Positions 1 to 10,456 of a DNA stretch of 64,000 nt are shown here, piece by piece. Each line of letters opens with the position of its first letter. Positions within the stretch are counted from its first letter, which is position 1. The position numbers and the translations under genes are program-made. Source of the DNA: Pantoea rodasii (GTDB lineage Bacteria > Pseudomonadota > Gammaproteobacteria > Enterobacterales > Enterobacteriaceae); contig NZ_MLFP01000010.1 of the NCBI RefSeq assembly GCF_002095465.1, positions 62,001 through 126,000 on the forward strand, in the 5' to 3' direction. The notes beneath the pieces were generated by a model. That model did no database searches. It was not told the DNA's origin and saw only the letters and a program-made list of their open reading frames with translations.

Positions 1-356
1 TCCCGCCTGCGCCGAGAGCAATGCACCGGAACAGATGCAGACTAATGTGATGCGCTTAGCGTGGATGGCGGACTGCTGCGAGCGTAACCAGTCGCGGGCA
101 GCGGCAGCGGGTGCCGTATCGAACCAGACTTTGGAGTCGTACACGCCAGGCACCACCAGCAGGCTGTTATCGGGTAGCTGCTCAGGAAGTGGCGCAATAT
201 CCGCGATCGTCATGCCGGTGGAGCAGCGCACGCTGGCCTGCGGGCCAATGTAGTGCAGAGCAAAAAACCATCCGCCAGCTGCAGGGTTTCCGCCGGGCCA
301 GTGAGATCGAGCGCCATCACGCCAGGAAGAACCAGGAAATAAACGGGCTGCGGCAT
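1..356 (-). pseudogene. GlxA-family (DJ-1/PfpI + AraC) transcriptional regulator, 5' fragment, frameshifted
   Basis: Reading the minus strand from ATG at 356 gives a start with motif FLVLPGVMALDLTGPAETL, typical of the DJ-1/PfpI sensor domain of GlxA-type AraC-family regulators. The frame breaks at the A run 262-267 (T run on the coding strand). One extra T restores FALHYIGPQASV, then DNSLLVVPGVYD and CICSGALL, the nucleophile-elbow-like segment of this family, and the frame stays open to base 1. The rest of the protein, including the AraC DNA-binding domain expected at the C-terminus, lies outside the window. A weak GGAG lies upstream of the ATG. The family assignment is from motifs only; the target is unknown. 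The frameshift may be a sequencing error. Confidence 0.72.
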
Positions 357-583
357 CAGGAACTCCAGAGTGGGTGATGTGTTTTACCCTCAACCTTTGC
401 ATGGCGGAAAAGAACCGTTCGAGGGACGAGGTCAATGGGGCAGCTGCCTCAACCTCCAGCACATCCTCACCGCTAGTGCAGAAGTACTGAGGGCAATTCA
501 GGCCATAGATTTTAACCCGATTTGCCCATCATAGCGGAATAAATATTAAAACCACGACCTAATCCGGCCATCACCTAACCGAA

Positions 584-2026
584 TCAAGACATCAGCGGTT
601 TGAGCTGCTGATACAGCTGCGCAAATTTCTCACGCTGCGGCTGATAAGCCTGATGGCGGGCCGCATCGGGCTGATGCCGTTGTGCCAGCTCCAGCGACGG
701 CCATTCGCTTTGTGGATCGATCGCCAGCTGCGCCAGGCGTGCGGCACCAAGCGCCGGGCCCACTTCGCCGCCGTGGCAATAATCCAGCGTTAATCCGCTG
801 ATATCCGCCAGCATTTGCCGCCACCAGGCACTGCGCGCACCGCCGCCGATCAGCATCACGGTTTGCGGCTGTACGCCGCATTCATGCACCGCGTCCATCC
901 CCTCGGCCAGCGCAAAGCCCACGCCTTCCAGCACCGCGCGCGCCAGTTCAGGACGCCCATGCTGATGGGTTAAACCAAAAAATGCGCCCTGGGCTTGTGG
1001 ATTGTTGTGCGGGGTACGTTCACCGGAGAGATAAGGCAGGAACCAAATCGGTGCGGCTTCGCGGCTGGCTTTTTCCGCTTCCGCCAGCAGCTCAGGCACG
1101 TCTTTACAGCCGGTTAATGCCGCTGCCCAATCCAGACAGGATGCGGCACTCAACATCACCGACATCAAATGCCAGCGCTTGGGCAACGCGTGGCAAAAAC
1201 TGTGTACCGCACGTTGCGGATTGCTGAGATAGCCATCGCTTACCACGAAATAGACGCCGGAGGTGCCGAGCGACAACATGCCCTGACCCGGCGCCACCAT
1301 GCCAACACCCACCGCGCCAGCTGCGTTATCGCCGCCGCCCGCGACGATCGGCACGGCGTTCATGCCCCAGCGTGCGGCAACGTCTGGCAGTAAGGTGCCG
1401 GTAATCTGATTGCCTTCATAAAGCGCGGGCATCTGGCTGCGGTTGAGATCGCAGGCGCTGAGCATCTCATCACTCCAGTCACGCTGAGCCACATCCAGCC
1501 ACATCGTGCCTGCCGCATCGGACATGTCGCTGGCGTAATCACCGCTGATCCGCCAGCGCAGGTAATCTTTGGGCAGCAGGATTTTCGCCACTCGCTTGAA
1601 CACGTCCGGCTCGTGCTGCTGCACCCACAATAGCTTGGGCGCGGTGAAGCCCGGCATCATCAGGTTGCCGGTGATGTGACGCGATTCCGGCACGCGCTGC
1701 TCCAGCTCCCGACACTGCTCACTGCTGCGACCGTCGTTCCACAGAATCGCCGGACGCAGCACCTGATTATCGGCATCCAACAGCGTCGCACCGTGCATCT
1801 GCCCCGTCAGACCAATGGCGCCGACATCACTGAGATCGTGCTGCTGCGCCAGCGCCTGCATCGCCTTGTCTGTGGCCTTCCACCAGCTCTCGGGATCTTG
1901 CTCACTCCACAACGACTGCGGACGCGACACCTGCAACGGCGCGGTTTCCACGGCAATCACCTGCCCCTGCGCATCCAGCAACACCACTTTGACGCCAGAG
2001 GTGCCTAAATCGATCCCGATAACCAT
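584..2026 (-). CDS. xylB: Xylulokinase XylB
   Basis: FGGY-family sugar kinase (480 aa, normal length) that phosphorylates D-xylulose to xylulose 5-phosphate for entry into the pentose phosphate pathway. The N-terminal phosphate-binding motif DLGTSGVKVVLLD, the GLTGQMHG segment and the WNDGRSSEQC stretch are all present, with a second glycine-rich motif (IGGGARSAWW) in the C-terminal half. A clear AGGAG precedes the ATG. It lies 18 bases after xylA on the same strand, so the two form the usual xylAB operon facing away from xylFGH. Expression is expected under XylR plus CRP control from the 3368-3662 region. Confidence 0.97.
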   Translation of the reverse strand: MVIGIDLGTSGVKVVLLDAQGQVIAVETAPLQVSRPQSLWSEQDPESWWKATDKAMQALAQQHDLSDVGAIGLTGQMHGATLLDADNQVLRPAILWNDGRSSEQCRELEQRVPESRHITGNLMMPGFTAPKLLWVQQHEPDVFKRVAKILLPKDYLRWRISGDYASDMSDAAGTMWLDVAQRDWSDEMLSACDLNRSQMPALYEGNQITGTLLPDVAARWGMNAVPIVAGGGDNAAGAVGVGMVAPGQGMLSLGTSGVYFVVSDGYLSNPQRAVHSFCHALPKRWHLMSVMLSAASCLDWAAALTGCKDVPELLAEAEKASREAAPIWFLPYLSGERTPHNNPQAQGAFFGLTHQHGRPELARAVLEGVGFALAEGMDAVHECGVQPQTVMLIGGGARSAWWRQMLADISGLTLDYCHGGEVGPALGAARLAQLAIDPQSEWPSLELAQRHQPDAARHQAYQPQREKFAQLYQQLKPLMS

Positions 2027-2044
2027 GTTCAGCTCCTGATGCAG

Positions 2045-3367
2045 TTAGAAATCATAAAGATAGTGATTCACCAGGTTTTCCAGCTGCTCCTGGCGTCCGC
2101 TGCGATGCTGCGGATTCAATTGTTGCTGCTGAGCATGCGCGGCCAGTGACGCCAGCGAAAACTCGCCTTTCAAAATTTGCTGCCCGAACTCACCATTCCA
2201 GCCGCTGTAGCGCTGCGCCACACGTTTATCCAGCTCGCCATCCTGCACCATGCGTGCTGCGACTTTCAGCGCCAGCGCCATGGTGTCCATGGCACCAATA
2301 TGGCCGTAGAACAGGTCATATTTATCCGTGCTTTGACGGCGCACTTTGGCATCAAAGTTTAAGCCGCCGGTGGTGAATCCGCCCGCTTTGATGATCTCGT
2401 ACATCACCAGCGCATTCTCTTCCACGCTGATCGGGAACTGGTCGGTATCCCAGCCACACTGCACATCACCGCGGTTGGCATCCACCGAGCCAAAAATTCC
2501 CAGTGCGATGGCCGTTGCGATTTCATGATGGAACGAGTGACCAGCCAGCGTGGCGTGGTTAGCTTCAACGTTAACTTTGATCTCTTTCTCCAGACCAAAC
2601 TGTTTCAGGAAGCCGTACACGGTCGCCACATCGTAGTCATATTGATGTTTGGTCGGCTCCTGCGGTTTTGGCTCAATCAGCAGCATGCCCTGGAAACCAA
2701 TTTTGTGTTTGTGCTCGACCACCATCTGCATAAAGCGGCCAATCTGCTCCCGCTCCTGACGCAGATCGGTATTCAGCAGGGTTTCGTAACCCTCGCGTCC
2801 GCCCCACAGCACGTAGTTCTCACCGCCCAACGTCTGTGTGGCCTGCATTGCGCTGCACACCTGTGTCGCGGCCCAGGCAAAGATTTCTGGATCGGGACTG
2901 GTGGCCGCACCGGCACCATAGCGAGGATGGGTAAAGCAGTTCGCCGTGCCCCACAGCAGCTTCACACCGGTTTCCTGCTGTTTTTCCAGCAGCTTGTCAG
3001 TCATGGCGGCAAAATTTTCGCGATAGCTGTGCAGTGAATCGCCTTCGGGTGAAACATCGACATCATGGAAGCAGTAATACGGCACATTCAGTTTGTGAAA
3101 GAACTCAAAGGCCACGTCCGCCTTCTGTTTCGCCAGCTGCAGGGCATCGCCATTTTTCTGCCACGGGCGATCAAACGCACCCACACCAAACATATCCGCC
3201 CCATTCCAGCAGAAGGTGTGCCAGTAACACGCGGCAAAGCGCAGATGCTGCGCCATGGTTTTACCGAGGATCACTTCGTCGGGATTGTAGTGACGAAACG
3301 CCAGCGGATGGGTGGATTTGGCCCCTTCATAACGAACGCGATCGAGCTGGTCGAAATAAGCGTGCAT
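2045..3367 (-). CDS. xylA: D-xylose isomerase XylA
   Basis: Cytoplasmic metalloenzyme (440 aa, full length) that interconverts D-xylose and D-xylulose. The family signature [15 protein letters not shown], the [16 protein letters not shown] metal-ligand segment and the [17 protein letters not shown] region (here [14 protein letters not shown]) are visible. It is the first gene of the minus-strand xylAB operon, with its start facing xylF across the shared 295-base control region. No truncation or unusual substitution is seen. Confidence 0.98.
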   Translation of the reverse strand: MHAYFDQLDRVRYEGAKSTHPLAFRHYNPDEVILGKTMAQHLRFAACYWHTFCWNGADMFGVGAFDRPWQKNGDALQLAKQKADVAFEFFHKLNVPYYCFHDVDVSPEGDSLHSYRENFAAMTDKLLEKQQETGVKLLWGTANCFTHPRYGAGAATSPDPEIFAWAATQVCSAMQATQTLGGENYVLWGGREGYETLLNTDLRQEREQIGRFMQMVVEHKHKIGFQGMLLIEPKPQEPTKHQYDYDVATVYGFLKQFGLEKEIKVNVEANHATLAGHSFHHEIATAIALGIFGSVDANRGDVQCGWDTDQFPISVEENALVMYEIIKAGGFTTGGLNFDAKVRRQSTDKYDLFYGHIGAMDTMALALKVAARMVQDGELDKRVAQRYSGWNGEFGQQILKGEFSLASLAAHAQQQQLNPQHRSGRQEQLENLVNHYLYDF

Positions 3368-3662
3368 GGTTTGCTCCTTAGCATCAGACCCGAATGGTCA
3401 GCAGTGAATCATTATTTTGCTAAGGTGTTGCCTTAAGTCTCAATTACGATATTTCACACTCAAATTAAGATAATTATTAATTGTGCGCAGGCTCGCAAAA
3501 ATCAGCAAATTTCGATCGCGCTCATAAAACAGAAAATAAACAAAAAACGTAATAGCAGGATAAAAATCAGTAATTGATGTTACTTCACACTCAGGGCAAC
3601 AATTCATCCGCCTGGTTCATAGCCTTACAACGACAATAGCCTCTACCTACAGGATGACCATG
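3368..3662. promoter_or_regulatory. xylA-xylF divergent control region with putative CRP sites
   Basis: AT-rich 295-base region between the divergent xylA and xylF genes. Two CRP-like sites can be read: a good one at 3574-3589 (TTGAT, 6 bases, TCACA) and a weaker one at 3443-3458 (ATTAC, 6 bases, TCACA). In E. coli the same interval carries CRP and two XylR sites driving xylA and xylF. XylR sites are expected here; the direct repeat AAAAATCAG (near 3496 and 3563) is noted but cannot be assigned by eye. Confidence 0.55.
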
Positions 3663-4655
3663 ATGAAAATGAAACACACGCTGTTAGCCGTCTGCGCTGC
3701 GCTGGCCCTGTTTAGCCATGCCGGTGTCGCAAAAGAAGTGAAAATCGGTATGGCGATCGATGATTTACGCCTTGAGCGCTGGCAGAAAGATCGCGACATT
3801 TTTGTTAAGCAAGCCGAATCGTTAGGGGCCACGGTTTTTGTCCAGTCGGCCAACGGCAATGAAGAAACGCAGATGTCGCAAATAGAAAATATGATAAACC
3901 GCGGTGTCGATGTGCTGGTGATCATTCCTTACAACGGTCAGGTATTAAGTAATGTGGTGGCGGAAGCCAAGCGTGAAGGCATTAAAGTGCTGGCGTATGA
4001 CCGCATGATAAATAACGCCGATATCGATTTTTATATTTCTTTCGATAATGAAAAAGTCGGCGAATTACAGGCTGAAAGTATTGTTAAACAGGTGCCTAAG
4101 GGTAACTACTTTATGATGGGTGGCTCACCGGTAGATAATAATGCCCGCCTGTTCCGCGCCGGACAAATGAAGGTGTTAAAACCTTACATTGATAACGGCA
4201 GCATTAAGGTGGTCGGCGATCAGTGGGTGGATGCCTGGCTGCCCGAGAATGCGCTGAAAATCATGGAAAATGCACTGACGGCCAACGGTAACCACATTGA
4301 TGCGGTCGTCGCCTCCAATGACGCCACGGCAGGCGGTGCGATTCAGGCCCTGAGTGCGCAAGGTCTGGCGGGCAAAGTGGCAATTTCGGGCCAGGATGCC
4401 GATCTCGCCGCCATCAAACGCATCATGAACGGCACCCAAACCATGACGGTGTATAAACCGATCACTGAACTCGCCACTGAAGCCGCCAAAATCGCCGTGG
4501 AACTGGGCGATAACAAAACGCCTGGTAGTAATAGCACTCTTAATAACGGCCTGAAAGACGTGCCGTCTCGCCTGCTAACACCGATTCAGGTGAATAAAGA
4601 CAATATCGAAAGCACCGTGGTGAAAGACGGTTTCCACAAACAGAGCGATCTCTAA
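3663..4655 (+). CDS. xylF: D-xylose ABC transporter periplasmic binding protein XylF
   Basis: High-affinity periplasmic xylose receptor. Met codons occur at 3654, 3660 and 3663; 3663 is chosen because AGGA at 3651-3654 is then correctly spaced and the product (330 aa) begins MKMKHTLL like E. coli XylF and has the same length. A signal peptide of about 23 residues ends near SHAGVAKEV. The mature part is almost colinear with E. coli XylF ([57 protein letters not shown]). First gene of xylFGH-xylR, 26 bases before xylG. Confidence 0.97.
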   Translation: MKMKHTLLAVCAALALFSHAGVAKEVKIGMAIDDLRLERWQKDRDIFVKQAESLGATVFVQSANGNEETQMSQIENMINRGVDVLVIIPYNGQVLSNVVAEAKREGIKVLAYDRMINNADIDFYISFDNEKVGELQAESIVKQVPKGNYFMMGGSPVDNNARLFRAGQMKVLKPYIDNGSIKVVGDQWVDAWLPENALKIMENALTANGNHIDAVVASNDATAGGAIQALSAQGLAGKVAISGQDADLAAIKRIMNGTQTMTVYKPITELATEAAKIAVELGDNKTPGSNSTLNNGLKDVPSRLLTPIQVNKDNIESTVVKDGFHKQSDL

Positions 4656-4681
4656 AGCGCCTGCTGCGAGGGAAAACAGCG

Positions 4682-6202
4682 ATGCTGCTGGAAATGAACC
4701 ACATCACCAAGCGCTTCGGCGCGGTGAAAGCGCTGGATGACATCAGCTTGCGGCTTGAGGCGGGCGAAGTGATGTCACTGTGCGGCGAAAATGGCTCTGG
4801 CAAATCGACGCTGATGAAAATCCTGTGCGGACTCTATCCGCACGGCGATTTTGACGGTGAGATTCACTTTGCCGGCGATCCGATTCAGGCCCAGACCATC
4901 CGTGATACCGAACGCAAAGGCATTGTCATCATTCATCAGGAGCTGGCATTGGTGCGCCAGCTTACGGTGATGGAGAACATTTTTCTGGGTGCCGAGTTAG
5001 GCCGCTTTGGCATGGTGGATGATGAAACCATGACGCTGCGCTGCCAGCAGCTGCTGGCGCGGGTGAAACTGGAAGTCTCGCCTGATACCAAAGTAGGTGA
5101 GCTGGGGCTCGGCCAGCAGCAGCTGGTTGAAATCGCCCGCGCGCTCAACAAACAGGTGCGCCTGTTGATTCTCGATGAACCCACCTCCTCGCTCACCGAG
5201 CAGGAAACCGAGGTGTTGCTGAGCATCATCAACAACCTGCGCGAGCACGGCATTGCCTGTATCTACATCTCGCACAAGCTGAATGAAGTAAAAGCCATCT
5301 CCGACACCATCTGCGTAATCCGCGATGGGCAGCATATCGCCACGCGCCCGGCGGCGGGTCTGAGCGAGGATGACATCATCACCATGATGGTCGGCCGTGA
5401 GCTGACGGCGCTCTATCCACACCAGCCGCATGAGATTGGTGACACGATACTGGAAGTGAAGAACCTTACGGCCTGGCATCCGGTCAATCGACATGTGCGC
5501 CGGGTAAATAACGTTTCGTTCAACCTTAAGCGCGGCGAAATTCTCGGTATCGCCGGGCTGGTTGGCGCCGGTCGCACTGAGACAGTTCAGTGTCTATTTG
5601 GGGTTTGGCCGGGCCGCTGGCAGGGCGAGATTTCGATAAACGGCAAGCCGGTGAAGATCCATGACTGCCGCGAGGCGATTGCACACGGCATTGCCATGGT
5701 GCCGGAAGATCGTAAAAAAGACGGTATCGTGCCGCTGATGGCGGTGGGCAAAAACATCACGCTGGCGGCGCTCGATCAGTTCAGCCATCGCCTTTCCACG
5801 CTGGACGAAGCCGCCGAACAGCAGGCGATCAACGATGCGATACGCCGTCTGCGCGTCAAAACGTCCTCGCCCGAGCTGGCGATTGGACGGCTCAGCGGCG
5901 GCAATCAGCAAAAAGCCATTCTGGCTAAGTGCCTGCTGCTCAATCCCAAAATCCTGATTCTCGATGAGCCTACGCGCGGCATTGATGTCGGCGCACGTCA
6001 GGAGATTTACCTGCTGATTAACGCACTGGTGCAACAGGGTATTTCGGTAATTGTGATTTCGTCCGAGCTGCCCGAAGTACTGGGCCTGAGCGATCGCGTT
6101 TTGGTGATGCATGAAGGGCAAATCAAGGCCGATCTGATTAACAACCATCTGACTCAGGAGCAGGTGATGGAAGCCGCTCTGCGGAGTGAACATTATGCTT
6201 AA
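4682..6202 (+). CDS. xylG: D-xylose ABC transporter ATP-binding protein XylG
   Basis: Two-domain sugar ABC ATPase (506 aa) that powers xylose import with XylF and XylH. The first domain has Walker [11 protein letters not shown], signature [15 protein letters not shown] and Walker [12 protein letters not shown]. The second has the degenerate loop [11 protein letters not shown] usual for CUT2-type ATPases, signature [16 protein letters not shown] and Walker [13 protein letters not shown]. Its 3' end overlaps the start of xylH, which suggests translational coupling. Confidence 0.97.
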   Translation: MLLEMNHITKRFGAVKALDDISLRLEAGEVMSLCGENGSGKSTLMKILCGLYPHGDFDGEIHFAGDPIQAQTIRDTERKGIVIIHQELALVRQLTVMENIFLGAELGRFGMVDDETMTLRCQQLLARVKLEVSPDTKVGELGLGQQQLVEIARALNKQVRLLILDEPTSSLTEQETEVLLSIINNLREHGIACIYISHKLNEVKAISDTICVIRDGQHIATRPAAGLSEDDIITMMVGRELTALYPHQPHEIGDTILEVKNLTAWHPVNRHVRRVNNVSFNLKRGEILGIAGLVGAGRTETVQCLFGVWPGRWQGEISINGKPVKIHDCREAIAHGIAMVPEDRKKDGIVPLMAVGKNITLAALDQFSHRLSTLDEAAEQQAINDAIRRLRVKTSSPELAIGRLSGGNQQKAILAKCLLLNPKILILDEPTRGIDVGARQEIYLLINALVQQGISVIVISSELPEVLGLSDRVLVMHEGQIKADLINNHLTQEQVMEAALRSEHYA

Positions 6203-7367
6203 GACTGAGAGTACGCAAAGCCTGCCGAGCACGCCCGCACCGGGAAAATTCCCGCGATTAAATCTGCAGGTCTTCGTGATGCTGGGTGCGATTGTACTGA
6301 TCGCGCTGTTCTTCACCTGGACTACCGACGGCGCCTGGCTAAGCCCGCGCAACGTCTCCAACCTGCTGCGCCAGACAGCGATCACCGGCATCCTCGCGGT
6401 CGGCATGGTGTTTGTGATCATCTCCGCCGAGATCGATTTGTCCGTGGGTTCGATGATGGGGTTGCTCGGCGGTGCAGCAGCCATCTTTGATGTCTGGCTC
6501 GGCTGGCCACTGCCGCTCACCATTGTCGTTACGCTGGTTATGGGCCTGCTGCTCGGCACCTGGAATGGTTGGTGGGTGGCGTACCGTAAAGTACCTTCGT
6601 TCATCGTCACGCTGGCGGGCATGCTGGCATTTCGCGGCATCCTGGTGGGGATTACCGATGGCACCACCGTCGCCCCAACCAGCCCGGCGATGTCGCAGAT
6701 TGGGCAAAGTTATCTGCCTGGCGGCGTGGGCTTCGGCTTTGGTTTTGTTGGGTTAGCGCTATTCATTCTTTGGCAATGGCGCTTACGTCTGCGCCGTCAG
6801 CAGTTGGGACTGGCCCAACCGGCGGCAACGGGCACAGTGGCGCGTCAGGCGATCACCGCGGTGCTGGTGCTCGGTGCGATCTGGTTGCTGAATGATTATC
6901 GTGGCGTGCCCACGCCGGTGTTACTGCTGGCACTGCTGTTGCTGGCAGGCATGTTTATGGCGACACGTACCGCCTTTGGCCGCCGGATTTACGCGATTGG
7001 CGGCAACATCGATGCCGCACGGCTTTCCGGGATTAACGTGGCGCGCACCAAGCTAGCCGTATTCGCCATCAACGGTGTGATGGTGGCGATTGCTGGGTTG
7101 ATACTTAGCTCGCGTCTCGGTGCCGGTTCGCCCTCCGCCGGTAATATCGCGGAACTGGATGCGATTGCAGCCTGCGTGATTGGCGGCACCAGCCTCGCGG
7201 GCGGTGTGGGATCGGTAGCCGGTGCGGTGATGGGCGCTTTTATTATGGCTTCGCTGGATAACGGCATGAGCATGATGGATGTGCCGACCTTCTGGCAGTA
7301 CATCGTCAAAGGGGCCATCTTGTTGCTGGCAGTGTGGATGGATACCGCAACGCGTCGCCGGGTGTAA
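6195..7367 (+). CDS. xylH: D-xylose ABC transporter permease XylH
   Basis: Inner-membrane permease of the xylose transporter (390 aa, many hydrophobic segments). ATG at 6195 overlaps the end of xylG and has GGAG at 6183-6186 as ribosome binding site; a GTG at 6186 is the less likely start. Segments such as [37 protein letters not shown] and [20 protein letters not shown] match the CUT2 permease family and E. coli XylH closely. It belongs to the xylFGH-xylR transcription unit. Confidence 0.97.
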   Translation: MLKTESTQSLPSTPAPGKFPRLNLQVFVMLGAIVLIALFFTWTTDGAWLSPRNVSNLLRQTAITGILAVGMVFVIISAEIDLSVGSMMGLLGGAAAIFDVWLGWPLPLTIVVTLVMGLLLGTWNGWWVAYRKVPSFIVTLAGMLAFRGILVGITDGTTVAPTSPAMSQIGQSYLPGGVGFGFGFVGLALFILWQWRLRLRRQQLGLAQPAATGTVARQAITAVLVLGAIWLLNDYRGVPTPVLLLALLLLAGMFMATRTAFGRRIYAIGGNIDAARLSGINVARTKLAVFAINGVMVAIAGLILSSRLGAGSPSAGNIAELDAIAACVIGGTSLAGGVGSVAGAVMGAFIMASLDNGMSMMDVPTFWQYIVKGAILLLAVWMDTATRRRV

Positions 7368-7460
7368 TCGCGTGGGCGATCACACTGTGGCGCAAACCAT
7401 TTCTGCTCTCCTTGCCGCCGTGCTATGCAATGCGCTGAGGGTTTAAAGGGACGCGCCACC

Positions 7461-8639
7461 ATGCATGAGAAACGTTACCGCATTACGTTACTGTTCAACG
7501 CCAACAAGGTGTATGACCGCCAGGTGGTTGAAGGCGTTGGCGAGTATTTGCAGGCTTCGCAAACCGACTGGGATATTTTCATTGAGGAGGATTTTCGCTG
7601 CCGCATTGAGAATATTCGTGAATGGCTGGGCGATGGCGTGATTGCCGATTACGACGACAGTTCGATCGAAACCTTGCTGGCCAATGTGCCGGTGCCGATT
7701 GTCGGCGTAGGCGGCTCTTATCATCAGCCGCAAGACTATCCGCCGGTGCATTACATCGCCACCGACAACGCCGCGCTGGTAGAGAGTGCTTTCCTTCATC
7801 TGAAAGAGAAAGGCATCAACCGCTTCGCGTTTTATGGTTTACCGGCGTCCAGCGGCAAACGCTGGTCGCAGGAGCGCGAGCAGGCGTTTCGCCAGTTAGT
7901 GATGCGTGAACGTTATCAGGGCGTGGTGTATCAGGGCCTGGAAACCGCCCCGGAAAACTGGCAGCACGCGCAGAACCGCCTCGCCGACTGGCTGCAAACC
8001 CTGCCGCCGCAAACCGGCATTATCGCCGTCACTGATGCGCGCGCGCGTCACCTGCTTCAAGCCTGCGAACATTTGAAAATTCCGGTCCCAGAAAAGCTGA
8101 CGGTGATCGGGATTGATAATGAAGAGCTGACCCGCTATCTGTCACGCGTGGCGCTCTCATCCGTCGCACAGGGCACGCGGCAGATGGGCTATCAAGCCGC
8201 GAAGTTGCTGCATCGCTTACTGGATAAACAATCCTTACCGCTGCAACGCATTCTGGTGCCGCCCGTGAAAGTGATTGCCCGCCGCTCCACCGATTTCCGC
8301 TCACTCAACGATCCCGCGGTGATTCAGGCCATGCACTACATCCGTTTTAATGCCTGCAAAGGGATTAAAGTCGAGCAGGTGCTGGATGCAATCGGCATGT
8401 CACGATCCAATCTGGAGAAGCGCTTCCGGGATGAGACCGGCGATACCATCCACGCCATGATCCATCGTGAAAAGCTGGAGAAAGCGCGCGAGCTGCTGGC
8501 CAGCTCTTCACTGAACATCAATGAGATTTCGCAGATGTGCGGTTACCCGTCGTTGCAGTATTTCTATTCAGTGTTTAAGAAGAGCTACGCCAGCACACCT
8601 AAGGAATATCGCCAACTTCACGGCGAGAACGTGCTGTAG
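7461..8639 (+). CDS. xylR: Xylose operon activator XylR (AraC family)
   Basis: Xylose-responsive activator (392 aa). The N-terminal two-thirds is a LacI/periplasmic-binding-like sensor ([29 protein letters not shown]) and the C-terminal ~100 residues carry the AraC double helix-turn-helix ([39 protein letters not shown]). ATG at 7461 is preferred over an upstream in-frame start at 7425 because the product then begins like E. coli XylR and has the same length; AAGGGA lies about 10 bases upstream. It follows xylH by 93 bases and should act at the 3368-3662 region. Confidence 0.96.
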   Translation: MHEKRYRITLLFNANKVYDRQVVEGVGEYLQASQTDWDIFIEEDFRCRIENIREWLGDGVIADYDDSSIETLLANVPVPIVGVGGSYHQPQDYPPVHYIATDNAALVESAFLHLKEKGINRFAFYGLPASSGKRWSQEREQAFRQLVMRERYQGVVYQGLETAPENWQHAQNRLADWLQTLPPQTGIIAVTDARARHLLQACEHLKIPVPEKLTVIGIDNEELTRYLSRVALSSVAQGTRQMGYQAAKLLHRLLDKQSLPLQRILVPPVKVIARRSTDFRSLNDPAVIQAMHYIRFNACKGIKVEQVLDAIGMSRSNLEKRFRDETGDTIHAMIHREKLEKARELLASSSLNINEISQMCGYPSLQYFYSVFKKSYASTPKEYRQLHGENVL

Positions 8640-8677
8640 CGCACGGCTAAGATCAAGATTTCGCGCTGGGTTATGGA

Positions 8678-8683
8678 TATAAT
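8678..8683 (+). promoter_or_regulatory. -10 element of the selC promoter
   Basis: Perfect TATAAT hexamer 17 bases before the first base of tRNA-Sec. No good -35 hexamer is visible at the right distance (the match near 8655 is poor). Inferred to drive selC alone. Confidence 0.5.
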
Positions 8684-8700
8684 TGCGCGGCATCTTCAAA

Positions 8701-8795
8701 GGAAGATCGTCGTCTCCGGTGAGGCGGCCGGATTTCAAATCCGGTTGGGGCCGCCAGCGGTCCCGGGCAGGTTCGACTCCTGTGATCTTCCGCCA
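8701..8795 (+). tRNA. selC: tRNA-Sec (anticodon TCA)
   Basis: 95-base selenocysteine tRNA, nearly identical to E. coli selC. It starts GGAAGATCGTCG, has the long acceptor stem and the extended variable arm typical of tRNA-Sec, anticodon TCA at 8735-8737, the TTCGA T-loop and encoded CCA at the 3' end. The acceptor arms GGAAGATC and GATCTTCC pair. It reads UGA as selenocysteine, so the genome should also encode selA, selB and selD and at least one selenoprotein. selC is a classic island integration site, but the genes downstream here do not look like an island. Confidence 0.98.
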
Positions 8796-8837
8796 CCTTC
8801 ATCTTACTGTTACTCATTTCTAAATGATTGGCTTAGG

Positions 8838-8864
8838 CAACTTGTAAGTCATCATTACAAGTTG
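8838..8864. terminator. Perfect 10-bp inverted repeat downstream of selC
   Basis: CAACTTGTAA (8838-8847), a 7-base loop, then TTACAAGTTG (8855-8864). It could terminate the selC transcript, but it is AT-rich and has no T run, so it may instead be an operator. The rest of 8796-9058 shows no gene. Confidence 0.35.
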
Positions 8865-9058
8865 GAAAATTTCAGCCTGAGGATGTAGAGCAACGTTGGC
8901 ACTTTACTTCTGCACTCTTCTCCGCCACTTGTTCCAATCTCTTTACCTCGCCTGCACAATGCAGTTATTCGGTAAAACCGAACAACTGAGCTCTGTTTAA
9001 AAATCAGCTTGTTCATGATTCTATACTGTCTTTCACGCTGGCTATTGCGGAATCACCC

Positions 9059-9910
9059 ATGCTCATCCACCCCAACGACAAGCTCACCTTCTCCGGCGAT
9101 CCGCGCGCGGAAGAACTGCGCAAAATGCTGCAACACCCCAATGCACCCAAAGTGATTGCGGCATCATTATCGAAACAGCTGGATCGCGAAAGCCGCACCC
9201 ACAGACATGCCGCCGGACAACTTTACTGCCTGAAACAGGGCATGATGACGGTCAACACACCCTCGGGTATCTTCGCCAATCCGCCACGTTTGGTGGGCTG
9301 GATTCCACCGCATTATGAACACGCAATTATCGGGCCGGGGCACGTGCTCGGCTGGACAGTGTTGGTGGATGAGGCACTCACCGCGCCGCTGCCAAAGCAT
9401 CCAGTGCTGCTCTCCTGCCCTTCGGTGCTGGAGCCGCTGGCCGAGCGGCTGGCAAGTTTGTCGCCGGATAGCTGGGGCAGCGAGCGTTATAACCGACTTT
9501 GCGATGTGTTCCTCGATGAGCTGTATGAATCCACCGAGCATGCGCTGACGCTGCCGCTGCCCGAAGAACCGCGCCTGCGTCAGATTGCTCGCTTACTGAT
9601 GGACGATCCCTCGGATATTCGCACCGGGCCGGAACTGGCGCAGTGGGCGGGATTGAGTCCGCGCAGCCTGAGCCGCCATTGGGCCAGCGCGGTGGGCATG
9701 AGCCTGAGTAAATATCGCCAGGTGTCGCGGTTGCTGAAATCGCTGGAAGGTTTGGCCGCGGGTAAAAGCGTGCAGCAGGTGGCGTGGCAGGTCGGCTTTG
9801 ATAGTGTTAGCAGCTATATCAGCGCCTTCCGCAGCGCCTTTGGTTCCACGCCCGGTAAGTACTTTACGCCGCCTGACGCGTCTGCGGTTGCAACATCAGA
9901 AGACTCGTAG
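9059..9910 (+). CDS. AraC-family transcriptional regulator
   Basis: 283-aa regulator with an N-terminal cupin-like sensor (ESRTHRHAAGQLYCLKQGMM; GWIPPHYEHAI) and a C-terminal AraC helix-turn-helix pair (TGPELAQWAGLSPRSLSRHW; SVQQVAWQVGFDSVSSYISA). The architecture is that of AraC regulators with an AraC_binding cupin. The ligand and targets are unknown and no neighbour points to one. Its last 47 bases overlap the 3' end of the converging AraC-type gene on the other strand. The Shine-Dalgarno is weak. Confidence 0.85.
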   Translation: MLIHPNDKLTFSGDPRAEELRKMLQHPNAPKVIAASLSKQLDRESRTHRHAAGQLYCLKQGMMTVNTPSGIFANPPRLVGWIPPHYEHAIIGPGHVLGWTVLVDEALTAPLPKHPVLLSCPSVLEPLAERLASLSPDSWGSERYNRLCDVFLDELYESTEHALTLPLPEEPRLRQIARLLMDDPSDIRTGPELAQWAGLSPRSLSRHWASAVGMSLSKYRQVSRLLKSLEGLAAGKSVQQVAWQVGFDSVSSYISAFRSAFGSTPGKYFTPPDASAVATSEDS

Positions 9911-10262
9911 GCCCGTCAATGTCCGGCAGGTTGTGCAGATATTTACGCCGGAACGCGCCGGGCGGCAGATCGTACATACGGCGGAAGGTGCGGCACCACG
10001 TTTGCTGCGACTCAAAACCATACTTAATCGCAATCTCCAGCAGCGGCATATTGCCGTTCATCAGGGCAATCGCCGATGCCGTGAGTTTTCGCTCGCGAAT
10101 ATAGCTGCCCAGCGCAATACCGGTGTGACTGCGGAACATGCGCTGCAGGTGCCACTGCGAATAGCCAGCGCGCCGCGAAACGGTTTCCAGCGTCAGCCGC
10201 TGTTCAATATTGTCTTCGATCCACAGCATCAGTTGATGCATACAGGCTGCCTGAATATCCAT
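9864..10262 (-). CDS. Small AraC-family regulator (MarA/SoxS/RamA-like)
   Basis: 132-aa single-domain AraC protein made up almost entirely of the two helix-turn-helix units (LTLETVSRRAGYSQWHLQRM; LLEIAIKYGFESQQTWCRTF). This is the MarA/SoxS/RamA/TetD layout with no sensor domain, so activity would be set by its own level rather than by a ligand. A strong GGGGAGAGAG sits just before the ATG. The C-terminal ~20 residues are a variable tail. Its 3' end overlaps the converging AraC gene; upstream it diverges from the DUF1360-like gene. Which MarA-type paralogue it is cannot be decided from sequence alone. Confidence 0.85.
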   Translation of the reverse strand: MDIQAACMHQLMLWIEDNIEQRLTLETVSRRAGYSQWHLQRMFRSHTGIALGSYIRERKLTASAIALMNGNMPLLEIAIKYGFESQQTWCRTFRRMYDLPPGAFRRKYLHNLPDIDGPTSLLMLQPQTRQAA

Positions 10263-10418
10263 CTCTCTCCCCCTGATGACGGATTAAAAAGTCATCAGCA
10301 TTATAAGAAAGCCGCAAATGGCTATGTTTAGCGCTTAAGCCAATAAATAACGATATCTCGCCAAACTTGTGCATGCCGAACTCAGTCTCGACGCTTGCGG
10401 CATTAACCATCATGTAAT

Positions 10419-10445
10419 ATTGTAAGTTACATGATAAATGCCTGA
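10419..10445. promoter_or_regulatory. Perfect 9-bp palindrome in front of the DUF1360-like gene
   Basis: ATCATGTAA (10419-10427), a 9-base spacer, then TTACATGAT (10437-10445), ending 11 bases before the ATG at 10457. The position suggests an operator overlapping the promoter or leader of that gene. The binding protein is unknown; the Rrf2-type regulator convergent to this gene is the nearest candidate. Confidence 0.45.
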
Positions 10446-10456
10446 CAGGAGAATTT

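Noticed and set aside
2525..3037. 170-aa plus-strand frame inside xylA
   Set aside because: Antisense to a complete, highly conserved xylose isomerase.
5594..6667. 357-aa open frame on the minus strand across xylG/xylH
   Set aside because: It is antisense to two clear transporter genes, has low-complexity Ser/Pro/Thr-rich sequence and no recognisable domain: a shadow of high-GC coding DNA.
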